Part shown: positions 53,501 to 61,073 of the stretch, piece by piece
Numbering within the stretch: the stretch's first letter is position 1
How the letters are laid out: each line of letters begins with the position of its first letter
Source: JAVBLP01 sp052034625
GTDB lineage: Bacteria; Elusimicrobiota; Endomicrobiia; Endomicrobiales; Endomicrobiaceae
Direction of reading: 5' to 3'
DNA length: 64,000 nucleotides
Assembly (NCBI GenBank): GCA_052034625.1
Contig: JBPOII010000001.1
Location: forward strand, 59,224-123,223
Made by a program: the position numbers and the translations under genes
Notes under the pieces: generated by a model
Told to the model about the DNA's origin: nothing
The model's input: the letters and a program-made list of their open reading frames with translations, nothing else
Databases searched by the model: none

Positions 53501-54084
53501 ATAATTTCCTTCTTTCTCAGCAGCAAGACTTGCTTAAAGCGAAAGATGATCTTCACGAAGTTATTAAAAAGATAAATCAGTCCACTATAGAGAATTTCAA
53601 AAAGACTTTTGATCTGGTAAGAGAAAAATTCCAAGAACTTTACCGCAAACTTTTCGGAGGCGGCGAAGCCGACCTGATGCTTACCGATGAAAATAATCTT
53701 TTAGAAAGCGGCGTTGATATTTATGCCCAGCCTCCCGGAAAGAAACTTCAAAATATTTCTCTCTGCTCCGGAGGGGAAAAGGCACTTACGGCTATCGCAT
53801 TGCTTTTTGCTTTTTTTATGGTAAAACCTTCTCCATTTTGTATATTAGACGAAGTCGATGCGCCTCTTGATGATGCTAATGTCGGCAGATATATCGCTAT
53901 GATAAAAGAATTTGCTGCAAAAACACAATTCCTTGTCGTAACACATAATAAACGTACAATGGAAATGGCAGATATTCTTTACGGAGTTACTATGGAAGAG
54001 CACGGAGTATCCAAAATAATCTCAGTAAGAATGAACAAACATGATGAAAATCAAAATCCTCAAGAAGATGCAGCAGGACAGTAA
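50599..54084 (+). CDS. smc: chromosome segregation protein SMC
   Basis: 1161 residues, full-length SMC. Walker A GPNGCGKSN begins near residue 31, with 'GFKSFADRT' before it. Long coiled coils (about 165-500 and 640-1010) flank a hinge (about 505-630). The signature LCSGGEKALTA (near 1055) and Walker B FCILDEVDAPLDD lie at the C-terminus. It forms the condensin ring with ScpA and ScpB, which are not in the window. The nearby H1-like protein would make two chromatin-type genes in a row, an inference from position only. Confidence 0.96.
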   Translation: MHLKKVEICGFKSFADRTVLEFEPGITAIIGPNGCGKSNISDAIRWCLGEQRAKSMRSSQMQEVIFGGTQTRATTGMAEVTLTFDNSQNILPIDFSEITITRRLFRSGESEYFINKTQCRLKDIKDMFLDTGIGTDGYSIMEQGKVDFLTTAKPEDRRNLFEEAAGVAKYKVRREETLRRLDKIEVDMSRLSDALTIHKQQITALDIAAKKAKQYKKYQEELAKYEVAALVQHITYGNGEIQRIKKDLDPKIKEFETNNTAVSQIDAEIQDMRLTLDEKNESYVNINKELSEIKTQIGISDQIIQHATQREAEIREEQERLSRELTINQDKIVQYETQLKTLNTDDDSLTVETERLEKEYKEKENQYNSIKAKLLEMETRETAIRSRLSELESEKEQQVNLKAELSETRIHLDAESASLHRIITRLESEIEPTKQEISRIEEDLRQANESLVSIEAKKEEINKTVVENEEKLNTLEDELSELKSSIASNDSRIETLKEFDQQDPIRSSIRAVLSLGDVARGPISSLFDSDDDKDELIASALGDKLNYLVCENTEKAEQAIQFLEDNGLSRLSFIVADKIPELQRSTAMGLPIGFTELIKYMRYSPEDEKIIKFICSNIIVSGNKVYGDVVVQGGGKTAFDKPVLLEDQIKRLQERSEELKRKIEAVQSEIDSINEYQINSKLEKERFGFDTVKIRTQAESRQSQIEEKRKDIQTTVEEINKHKEDIAAKGRELASFDEKISVFDIQLEKLENEENALYEELSNIENNITAVRKEEELIAPLMMDSRSAWDKKATEMENKQRGQQYILDNIANIKQQIESATNRTAEDEAKLSELLTSQETETIKIQQYYEEQAKKEAEIQLSLTDKENLQDSIDAKTDTWHEMRSKADALNAEVNAMQIDLKNFEYQKNDLEKRLLETYGKPYEEIKNDFDGVEVNHDEINRIKRKMESLGSVNLAAQEEYDALEQRYNFLLSQQQDLLKAKDDLHEVIKKINQSTIENFKKTFDLVREKFQELYRKLFGGGEADLMLTDENNLLESGVDIYAQPPGKKLQNISLCSGGEKALTAIALLFAFFMVKPSPFCILDEVDAPLDDANVGRYIAMIKEFAAKTQFLVVTHNKRTMEMADILYGVTMEEHGVSKIISVRMNKHDENQNPQEDAAGQ

Positions 54085-54090
54085 AATATA

Positions 54091-55224
54091 ATGATAAAAT
54101 TAAGTTTATTGAAATGCGATGATTATAATAAAGCAAACAGCGTCATCCATGAAGCAGTAGATCTTCTTGGCGGCATTTCTCTTTTTGTCAAACCCGGAGA
54201 AAAAATACTTCTAAAACCAAATCTATTAAGCCCTAAAGAACCTGAAAGGGCAGTAACCACACATCCAGCTGTAGTAAAATCTGTTATAAAACTTGTCAAA
54301 AGTGCGGGTGCTATACCTGTCGTCGGGGACAGTCCGGGAGGCGGCATAAGGGATATTGAAAATCTTTGGGAAAAGACGGGAATGGCTGCTATATGCAAAG
54401 AAGAGAATGTTGAACTTATTAATTTTGAAGCTGTAGGTTCAAAAGAATTTGATATCGGCGATAAAAATGTTAAGAAAGTACATTTCTCAAATGCAGTTTT
54501 GGATTGTGGCGGGATAATAAACCTGCCTAAACTTAAAACCCATTCATTGATGACTTTTACTGCGGGAATAAAAAATTTATACGGATGTATTCCCGGTCTT
54601 ATGAAAATTGAATGTCATAAATATGCTTCCAAAAATGAAGATTTTGCAGAACTTCTCAAAAATATATATTTTTTTCTTAAGGATAAGATAAGATTTACTC
54701 TTATTGACGGAATCGTCGGTATGGAAGGCAATGGTCCAAGTTCCGGCGATATAAGGAAAATGGATTTGATTGCGGCATCTTCAGACACTTATGCTTTAGA
54801 TTCATATCTGATTGAGATCCTTGGCATTGATCTTTCAAAAAATCATTTGATGAAAAATCTTGAACCTGTCAAAAACATTGTTGAAAATCTCGGGATAATA
54901 GGCAACAGTCCTAAAGATTTTAATCTTAGCGGCTTTAAATTCCCAAATCCCAGAAAACTTGACATTGTACCAAAACCTATTGTCAGGGCATTAGGCAAAT
55001 TTTTATGGGTAAAGACAAAGATAAATAAAAAAGTATGCGAAAAATGTTATTTTTGCATAAAATCTTGCCCGGCAAAAGCTATAAAAATATATAAAGGTAC
55101 AAAATATCCTGAAGTTGACCTCTCAAAATGCATAAGCTGTTTTTGCTGTCATGAACTTTGCCCTTATAAAGCGGTTGAATTTAAAAAAAGTTTTCTTGCA
55201 AAACTTTTCATTAAAAGTAACTGA
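54091..55224 (+). CDS. DUF362 protein with C-terminal ferredoxin domain
   Basis: 377 residues. The DUF362 region (about 1-300) has 'LLKPNLLSPKEPERAVTTHP', 'VVGDSPGGG', 'NLPKLKTHSLMTFTAGIKN' and 'LIDGIVGMEGNGPSSG'. Residues about 312-365 hold two 4Fe-4S motifs, CEKCYFCIKSCP and CISCFCCHELCP. DUF362 proteins are common in anaerobes and of uncertain biochemical role; the ferredoxin tail implies electron transfer. It starts six bases after smc and is followed ten bases later by the lipid acyltransferase gene. Confidence 0.88.
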   Translation: MIKLSLLKCDDYNKANSVIHEAVDLLGGISLFVKPGEKILLKPNLLSPKEPERAVTTHPAVVKSVIKLVKSAGAIPVVGDSPGGGIRDIENLWEKTGMAAICKEENVELINFEAVGSKEFDIGDKNVKKVHFSNAVLDCGGIINLPKLKTHSLMTFTAGIKNLYGCIPGLMKIECHKYASKNEDFAELLKNIYFFLKDKIRFTLIDGIVGMEGNGPSSGDIRKMDLIAASSDTYALDSYLIEILGIDLSKNHLMKNLEPVKNIVENLGIIGNSPKDFNLSGFKFPNPRKLDIVPKPIVRALGKFLWVKTKINKKVCEKCYFCIKSCPAKAIKIYKGTKYPEVDLSKCISCFCCHELCPYKAVEFKKSFLAKLFIKSN

Positions 55225-55233
55225 GGGTAAATT

Positions 55234-56145
55234 ATGGCAAAACGAAAACGCGGCAAAATACAGAATTATCTGGAATATTATGCCTTAAGAACAGCAATGT
55301 TCTTTATTTATCTTTTTCCTGTTTCTTTTGCCAGAAAAATAGGGCAAATGTTTGCAGTATTTGCATACTATTTTATACCTGTAAGAAAAAAACATGTAAT
55401 TGAAATGCTTTCCTTATCCTTTCCTGAAAAAAGCTCTAAAGAGATCAAAACCATAGCAAAAGATGTTTATAAAAATTTTACTAAAACTGTAGTAGACATA
55501 ATGTTCTTTCCGAAAATATCTGCTGAAAAGATGAAAGAACTTATGGATTATGACAATGAAGAACTTATTGATAAAATTTACAAAAACGGTAAAGGTGCTA
55601 TTTTCCTTTCCGCTCATTTTGGCAATTGGGAACTTACAGCTCTTTCTTTTTCACAAAGATATCCTGTTTCCGTAATAGTTGCAAAACAGTCAAATCCTCT
55701 TGTAGATAAAATGATAGAAGATATCAGGACAAATCAGGGCTTTAAAACTATAAATAGGGATTCAATGGCTTATAAAGGAGTTTTGAAAGCTCTTAAACGA
55801 AAAGAATTTGTTGCCATTCTTGCTGATCAAGATGCGGGCAAACAAGGCATATTTATTCCTTTCTTGGGGAGATTTGCATCTGTACCGAAAGGTCCGGCTT
55901 TATTTGCATTGAGAGCAAAATGCCCTATAATTACAGCTTTTGGAGTAAGAGATAATAATGGTAAGATGACTGTTAAAATGCAAGAAATTCCTTTGCCTGA
56001 TACAGGGGACGAGGAAGAAAATATAAGAATAATCCTTTCTGAATACAATCGCAGACTTGAAGAAGTTATAAGAGAAAACCCCGAACAGTGGTTTTGGTTT
56101 CACAGAAAATGGAAAACAAGACCTCCAGAAGAAACCCAACAATAA
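55234..56145 (+). CDS. lipid A biosynthesis acyltransferase (LpxL/HtrB family)
   Basis: 303 residues. One N-terminal hydrophobic segment (about 15-40) anchors it to the inner membrane. The catalytic H-x4-E is His128 to Glu133 (HFGNWE), with 'QDAG..GIFIPFLG' and a C-terminal 'NPEQWFWFHRKWKTRP' as in LpxL-type enzymes. It adds secondary acyl chains to Kdo-lipid A precursors, or acylates another glycolipid. Its presence supports an LPS-type outer membrane. No lpx or kds gene adjoins it. Confidence 0.9.
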   Translation: MAKRKRGKIQNYLEYYALRTAMFFIYLFPVSFARKIGQMFAVFAYYFIPVRKKHVIEMLSLSFPEKSSKEIKTIAKDVYKNFTKTVVDIMFFPKISAEKMKELMDYDNEELIDKIYKNGKGAIFLSAHFGNWELTALSFSQRYPVSVIVAKQSNPLVDKMIEDIRTNQGFKTINRDSMAYKGVLKALKRKEFVAILADQDAGKQGIFIPFLGRFASVPKGPALFALRAKCPIITAFGVRDNNGKMTVKMQEIPLPDTGDEEENIRIILSEYNRRLEEVIRENPEQWFWFHRKWKTRPPEETQQ

Positions 56146-56160
56146 AAAATTGGCGGTAAA

Positions 56161-58254
56161 ATGATTGAACTGCAAAAAAAAGCCCAAGATCTTATTTCAA
56201 AGATGACTCTTGAGGAAAAAGTTTCTCAAATAATGCACTTGTCAAGAGAAATAAAACATTTAAAAATACCTTCATATAATTGGTGGAATGAAGCTTTACA
56301 CGGTGTAGCTCGTTCCGGAACGGCAACGGTTTTTCCTCAGGCAATAGCTCTGGCCGCTACTTTTGATCCTGAACTTATTTATAAAACAGCTGATATTATT
56401 TCTACCGAAGCAAGAGCAAAATTTAACATTTATCAAGAATATGAAGACCATGATATGTATAAAGGAATAACTTTCTGGTCTCCAAATATAAATATTTTCA
56501 GAGATCCGCGCTGGGGCAGAGGCCAGGAAACTTATGGTGAAGATCCATATCTTACTTCATTGATGGCAATATCTTTTATAAAAGGTCTACAGGGGGAAAG
56601 TGATACTCAATTAAAGACTGCCGCATGTGCAAAACATTTTGCCGTTCATTCAGGACCTGAAAATGACAGACATCATTTTGATGTTAATATTGATCTATAC
56701 GATCTTTGGAATACTTATCTCCCTGCTTTTGAGGCATCTGTTAAAGATGCGAAAGTTGAAGGAATAATGGGGGCATATAACCGCCTTTATGGAAAACCGT
56801 GCTGCGGCTCTGAATTTTTATTGAAAGAAATTTTAAGAGATAAATGGGGTTTTAAAGGATATATTGTTTCAGATTGCTGGGCAATAAATAATTTTCATGA
56901 AAAACATAAAGTTACTTCTTCTCCGGAAGAATCCGCAGCTTTGGCAATAAACAGCGGCTGCGATCTTGAATGCGGCAATCTTTATAAATATGTTCTAAGC
57001 GGAGTAAAAAACGGACTTATTAAAGAAAGCGCAATTGACGACTCTGTTCAAAGGCTTTATATAACGCGTATGAAACTTGGGATTTTAGGTAAAGAAAATA
57101 GATCCAAATATACTTCCATAAAATATCAAGAAACAGACTCTGAATCTAATAGAAAATTTAATCTTGAAGTTGCACGCAGATCTATTGTATTGTTAAAAAA
57201 TAAAGGGGTTCTTCCTATAGATAAAAACAAATATAAGACTGTAGGTATTATTGGACCAAATGCTGACAGCAGACGTGCTCTTGAAGGTAATTATAACGGC
57301 ATTGCAAGCCAATATATAACGGTTTTAGACGGCATAAGAGATATACTTAAAGACAGCGGTATACGAATTCTCTATTCTAAAGGTTCCCATATAGTAAAAG
57401 ATTATAATGAAGATCTTGCTAATGATGATGATTTGCTTGCAGAGGTAAATGCTATTGCTAAAATAAGCGATATAAATATACTTTGCCTTGGGCTTGACGG
57501 CGATATTGAGGGTGAAGAAAATGAAACCGGCGACCCGAGAGTAATAAGGGGGGACAGAAAAGATATTTATCTTCCTTTATGCCAGCAAAATCTTTTAAGA
57601 ACAGTTATAAAAGCTTCGGACAAAAAACCTCTTTTAATTATAATGATATCAGGCAGTGCAGTCTCTATGCAGGAATATGATGAATCTGCTGACGGTATTT
57701 TACAGGTTTTTTATCCAGGTGCTCTCGGAGGACTTGCTGTTGCGGAAGCTCTTTTTGGAAAACTCAGTCCTTCAGGCAAACTTCCGATAACTTTTTATAA
57801 AAGTTCAGACGACCTCCCTCCATTTGATGATTATTCAATGACCAATCGCACATATAGATATTTTAAGGGAGAGCCGTTATATCCTTTCGGCTTTGGACTG
57901 GGTTACTCAAAATTTACAATTAATAATTTAGAAGTGTCAGAAGATCTTTGTTCTGTAGATGTGAAAAATGAAGGCGATATTGCCGCATATGAAACGCTTC
58001 AGCTTTATATTTCTTCTCCCGGACAAAAAGAAATAAGAGATCTCTGCGGAGTACAAAGTGTTTTTTTACAACCAAAAGAAACAAAAAAAATAAAAATTAA
58101 AATTAATAAAAATGCTTTTTCCAGATATGATGATAACGGGGATATTTATAAAATCAAAGGAAAGCATATAATCAGCGCAGGTTTTACTCAGCCGGATAAA
58201 AGAAGTATTGAACTCAGCGGTCAAAAACCTCTCACTGCTGAAATTGATATATAA
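56161..58254 (+). CDS. glycoside hydrolase family 3 (beta-glucosidase/beta-xylosidase)
   Basis: 697 residues, three-domain GH3. The N-terminal TIM barrel (about 1-320) includes 'WWNEALHGVARSGTATVFPQA' (part) and the nucleophile Asp238 in GYIVSDCWAI. The alpha/beta sandwich (about 340-560) has 'VLLKNKGVLPI' and 'GPNADSR'. A C-terminal fibronectin-III-like domain begins near 600. No signal peptide, so it acts in the cytoplasm on imported oligosaccharides. The ALHGVAR segment and overall length are nearest to beta-xylosidase/beta-glucosidase members; specificity is not resolved. It ends 126 bases before the convergent yqeY gene. Confidence 0.92.
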   Translation: MIELQKKAQDLISKMTLEEKVSQIMHLSREIKHLKIPSYNWWNEALHGVARSGTATVFPQAIALAATFDPELIYKTADIISTEARAKFNIYQEYEDHDMYKGITFWSPNINIFRDPRWGRGQETYGEDPYLTSLMAISFIKGLQGESDTQLKTAACAKHFAVHSGPENDRHHFDVNIDLYDLWNTYLPAFEASVKDAKVEGIMGAYNRLYGKPCCGSEFLLKEILRDKWGFKGYIVSDCWAINNFHEKHKVTSSPEESAALAINSGCDLECGNLYKYVLSGVKNGLIKESAIDDSVQRLYITRMKLGILGKENRSKYTSIKYQETDSESNRKFNLEVARRSIVLLKNKGVLPIDKNKYKTVGIIGPNADSRRALEGNYNGIASQYITVLDGIRDILKDSGIRILYSKGSHIVKDYNEDLANDDDLLAEVNAIAKISDINILCLGLDGDIEGEENETGDPRVIRGDRKDIYLPLCQQNLLRTVIKASDKKPLLIIMISGSAVSMQEYDESADGILQVFYPGALGGLAVAEALFGKLSPSGKLPITFYKSSDDLPPFDDYSMTNRTYRYFKGEPLYPFGFGLGYSKFTINNLEVSEDLCSVDVKNEGDIAAYETLQLYISSPGQKEIRDLCGVQSVFLQPKETKKIKIKINKNAFSRYDDNGDIYKIKGKHIISAGFTQPDKRSIELSGQKPLTAEIDI

Positions 58255-58340
58255 TGACAAATCTTAAGTTTTTCTGTCGGTATGATAGGGTACTCTTTTA
58301 TCGTCTTTGTCGTTGCATTTTCCGTTTTTCGCCGTTTTCT

Positions 58341-58360
58341 TTAATTCGTCATTCGTAATT
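58341..58360 (+). repeat. dispersed short repeat, copy C
   Basis: TTAATTCGTCATTCGTAATT in the convergent gap between the GH3 gene and yqeY, within a run rich in CGTTTTT and TCGTC words (about 58300-58370). It is nearly identical to copy A, 22 kb away. Confidence 0.6.
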
Positions 58361-58379
58361 GCCGTTTTTAATTGTCTTT

Positions 58380-58823
58380 TTATTTGTTTTCAATTACATT
58401 TTTTACTGCTTCTGAAATTCTTTTGCCGTCTGCTTGTCCTTTCAATGCAGCTATAGAGGCTTTCATTATATTACCGAAACTTTTATCTTCAGATGAATCA
58501 AAAACTTCTTTAACTTTTGCTATAAGATCTTTTTCCGATATTTCTTCAGGAAGATATTGTTCTACTACATTTATCTCTCTTTGTTCTTTATCTATAAGGT
58601 CCTGTCTTCCGCCTTTTTCAAAGCTTTCGATAGATTCTTTTCTTTTTTTAACTTCGCTTCTCAATACTTTCACTATTTCTTCATCATTGATCTCAATGTT
58701 TTTCATCGCTCTTATATTAATTTCATTTAATATCCCTCTTATAACATTAAGTTCTTCCATTTTTTGTGCTTTCATATAATTTTTCATATCAGACTTAAGC
58801 TTTACTATCATTTCATTTTCCAT
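58380..58823 (-). CDS. yqeY: GatB/YqeY domain protein
   Basis: 147 residues on the minus strand. ATG 58823 was preferred over 58835 because GGAG lies at suitable distance before it. Typical YqeY segments: 'LKSDMKNYMKAQ', 'LNVIRGILNEI', 'LRSEVKKRKESIESFEKGGRQDL' (part), 'EQYLPEEIS' and 'MKASIAALKGQADGKRISE' (part). The domain resembles the tail of the GatB amidotransferase and may bind tRNA; its cellular role is not settled. It overlaps the upstream DUF192 gene by 11 bases. Confidence 0.92.
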   Translation of the reverse strand: MENEMIVKLKSDMKNYMKAQKMEELNVIRGILNEINIRAMKNIEINDEEIVKVLRSEVKKRKESIESFEKGGRQDLIDKEQREINVVEQYLPEEISEKDLIAKVKEVFDSSEDKSFGNIMKASIAALKGQADGKRISEAVKNVIENK

Positions 58824-59316
58824 TTTCTTCTCCATTTTTTATTTTTATTATACTTCCTTTTTTTATATTGAATTTTTTTGCTTCTCCGGCATTTAATTCT
58901 ATCACTTTATCGGCTATATCATTTGAATTGTATTTTTTCAATTCTATGTCAGGCGTTTCCGGAGGCTCATTTTGGACATTTTCACAAATACCTATAACTT
59001 CATTGTCATTGATCCATATTATATCTATGGGGAAAAGCATATCTTTCATCCAAAAGGTCAAAAAATGCGGTTCATTAAAAAAAAATATCATTCCGTCTTG
59101 CGGAATTTCATTTCTGCCTGACAGCCCTTTCATTTTTGCAATTGAGCTTTGAGAAACAACAAGGTTAAACTGTGTATTTTCAATTTCAACGGCAACTATA
59201 TCTCCGTCACTTAATCTTTCAGGTTCTGAAAGCTGTTGAATGTCATTATTTTTTAAAGCACAAGAACAGTTAAATGCCAATATTACAAAAAAAACAGAAA
59301 ACTTTATTTTATTCAT
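58813..59316 (-). CDS. DUF192 family exported protein
   Basis: 167 residues on the minus strand from ATG 59316 (an earlier ATG at 59334 adds six residues before the signal). Residues 1-20 form a hydrophobic signal ending FNCSCA; it may be a lipoprotein, though the lipobox is atypical. The DUF192 core shows 'GLSGRNEIPQDGMIFFF' and 'FWMKDMLFPIDIIWI', followed by 'VIELNAGEAKKFNIKKGSII' (part). The function of DUF192 proteins is not established. It is co-transcribed with yqeY, divergent from the surface-protein locus at 59553. Confidence 0.85.
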   Translation of the reverse strand: MNKIKFSVFFVILAFNCSCALKNNDIQQLSEPERLSDGDIVAVEIENTQFNLVVSQSSIAKMKGLSGRNEIPQDGMIFFFNEPHFLTFWMKDMLFPIDIIWINDNEVIGICENVQNEPPETPDIELKKYNSNDIADKVIELNAGEAKKFNIKKGSIIKIKNGEENGK

Positions 59317-59441
59317 TATTTTGTAGTGCTCCATCTTTCTATATTATTTGTATTATATCAAATTTATCAAATTTCCCTATTTACTATTCATTGTCATAAT
59401 GTGTTCACTTGTAAAAGAGGTGTGAATATTCCTTCATTAGG

Positions 59442-59470
59442 TTGACAAATCTTTTAATATTCTATAACAT
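59442..59470 (+). promoter_or_regulatory. promoter for the exported-protein locus
   Basis: A perfect TTGACA (59442-59447), a 17-base spacer and TAACAT (59465-59470). The leader of about 75 bases holds two small stems, including AAGATAC/GTATCTT (59521-59538), just before the GGAGGG ribosome site (59544-59549). Confidence 0.6.
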
Positions 59471-59552
59471 AATATATATCTGTTTAACTATTCTACAGGA
59501 TAGTTGCAGCAGACAAAATAAAGATACGTCGGTATCTTAAAATGGAGGGAAA

Positions 59553-60269
59553 ATGCGTAAACTTTTTAGTTTTCTTGTAGCAGCAGTTTTTGTAACATGT
59601 GCAGCTTCATCAGTTTTTGCTTTAGGCGTTAGTACTAAAACGCTGACGGCATCAGTAACTTTTTCCGGAGAAGGTACATTTTGGTGGGATCTGAATGTTC
59701 ATAACATGGATGGCGATGCCGTAACCTCAAATCCAATTACATGGTCAGGAGCTACTCCCGGTGAAACTGATTGGAAAACCGCAGATCAATATATTGTTAT
59801 CCAATCTACAATAACAGCTGTAAATGGTAAGATAAGAGTCTATACGCGCAATAAAGAAGGTACGGATTTTAAAGTTGTAACGGCTTCTTCCGAAAATCTT
59901 GGAGGACTTGTTGGAACAACAACTATACTTCCTATGGGATGGAGAATGGACGATCTTAGCGGTCGTACTCTTGCTGAAGCAAAAACATTTCCTGTAAACC
60001 CTACACTTGATGATGAAAATAATCCAGTTCCAGGATCATTTGCAAGTGCATATTTTGTAGATAAAGGTAACTGGGATTTCAATGAAGCTGATACTGTGGA
60101 TTACTCAAGTATTCTTACATCAGGCGGTATGAAATACGGTACCGGACCTGCAGATAGAACCCCCGGAGCAACAGGAACTTTTTATATGTTCATAGCTTCG
60201 ACTTTCAAAGGTGCAGCTTATGATACCTATGGTTGCGATACTATAACATTCCAAGGTATTAACGAATAA
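59553..60269 (+). CDS. exported beta-rich protein, possible surface-structure subunit
   Basis: 238 residues. The signal peptide (about 1-23) ends SVFA. The mature part is Thr/Gly/Ser-rich and beta-strand-rich, with no cysteine pair pattern I recognise. It shares a spaced pattern with the 61070 product: ITWS, then W..A.QY (ADQYIVIQ), an IYT/VYT strand, then TT..LPM.WR..D. Position, a good promoter, a strong ribosome site and a very stable hairpin just behind the stop suggest an abundant product, perhaps a fimbria-like or cell-surface subunit handled by the PapD/DUF916-like protein encoded next. Function inferred from context only. Confidence 0.65.
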   Translation: MRKLFSFLVAAVFVTCAASSVFALGVSTKTLTASVTFSGEGTFWWDLNVHNMDGDAVTSNPITWSGATPGETDWKTADQYIVIQSTITAVNGKIRVYTRNKEGTDFKVVTASSENLGGLVGTTTILPMGWRMDDLSGRTLAEAKTFPVNPTLDDENNPVPGSFASAYFVDKGNWDFNEADTVDYSSILTSGGMKYGTGPADRTPGATGTFYMFIASTFKGAAYDTYGCDTITFQGINE

Positions 60270-60276
60270 AAACTTT

Positions 60277-60311
60277 TTTCAGGACAGGGAGCATTGCTCC
60301 CTGTCCTGAAA
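60277..60311 (+). promoter_or_regulatory. very stable hairpin without T-run (transcript stabiliser or translation block)
   Basis: TTTCAGGACAGGGAGC (60277-60292) pairs perfectly over 16 bases with 60296-60311 around a three-base ATT loop. No T-run follows on the + strand, so it is a poor intrinsic terminator. Its 3' arm overlaps the AAAGG ribosome site (60309-60313) of the gene at 60321. Confidence 0.75.
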
Positions 60312-60320
60312 GGTATATAA

Positions 60321-61073
60321 ATGAAAAAAAGCTTACTAATTCTTACTTCAATTTTGTTTTTAACCTCAAATCTCTGTGCCGGTCTTATAGTAAGACCTGC
60401 CAGGACTCAGATCTCTTTGGAGAAAGCAAACACTTTTAATGGTAAATACACAATAGTAAATGATAATGAGGCAACTATTTCTGTAGCTATAACTACTGAA
60501 GATTGGAATAATTCGCCAAATAATAAAGATGTGCATGTAAATGATTGGCTTAAAGTTGATAAAAAGAACATAATACTTAAACCTATGGAGGAGGCCGATA
60601 TAGAATATACTGTTACATCGACTGACTATGAAGGTTCCTTATCTGCTATGGTTTCATTTACATACAGGTCGCCGAAAGCGACCGGTATTAATCTTATGAC
60701 AAGCGTGCCTGTATATTTGACTATTAAAGGAACTGAAATAGTTGAGTACAATATTGAACAAATAAATTTTATAGGTTCACAAAGAGGAAGTAATCCTTAT
60801 ATAAAGTACTCGGTAAAAAATGACGGGAATGTACCTGTAAGATTTATCGGAAAATATAAGATAATGAAAGGCAAAAAGCTTGTTTTTGAAAATAGGATAA
60901 GAGAGCAAAGCCCTGTTTATGCAGGAACAGTAAGAGGCTTTATGGAAGAGATGCCGGTTATTGAAAAAGGGAAATATACATTGACGATTTCTTTGGATGC
61001 TTATAATAAAAGCATTGAAAAAAGTTGTCAGTTCAAAGCAAATAAAAATGGGGATATATCACTATTAAAATGA
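60321..61073 (+). CDS. exported PapD/DUF916-like Ig-fold protein (putative periplasmic chaperone)
   Basis: 250 residues. The signal peptide (about 1-20) ends LCAG. The N-terminal domain (about 22-130) follows the PapD or DUF916 pattern: 'IVRPARTQISL', a YTIVNDNEATISVAI strand, an 'EDW..SP' segment, 'WLKVDKKNIILKPMEEADIEY' (part) and 'SLSAMVSFTYRSP'. A second Ig-like domain (about 135-235) has 'KYSVKNDGNVPVRF'. Such proteins bind subunits of surface fibres or cell-wall proteins. It overlaps the next exported gene by four bases (ATGA). No usher gene is visible before the window ends. Confidence 0.7.
   Translation: MKKSLLILTSILFLTSNLCAGLIVRPARTQISLEKANTFNGKYTIVNDNEATISVAITTEDWNNSPNNKDVHVNDWLKVDKKNIILKPMEEADIEYTVTSTDYEGSLSAMVSFTYRSPKATGINLMTSVPVYLTIKGTEIVEYNIEQINFIGSQRGSNPYIKYSVKNDGNVPVRFIGKYKIMKGKKLVFENRIREQSPVYAGTVRGFMEEMPVIEKGKYTLTISLDAYNKSIEKSCQFKANKNGDISLLK

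Noticed and set aside
58372..58779. Plus-strand frame rich in Ser/Leu/Ile opposite yqeY
   Set aside because: Antisense to a well-conserved YqeY protein; the hydrophobic look is the mirror of its Lys/Glu-rich helices.
60277..60311. Intrinsic terminator after the 59553 gene
   Set aside because: The stem is strong but no T-run follows on the + strand; treated as a stabilising or translation-controlling hairpin.
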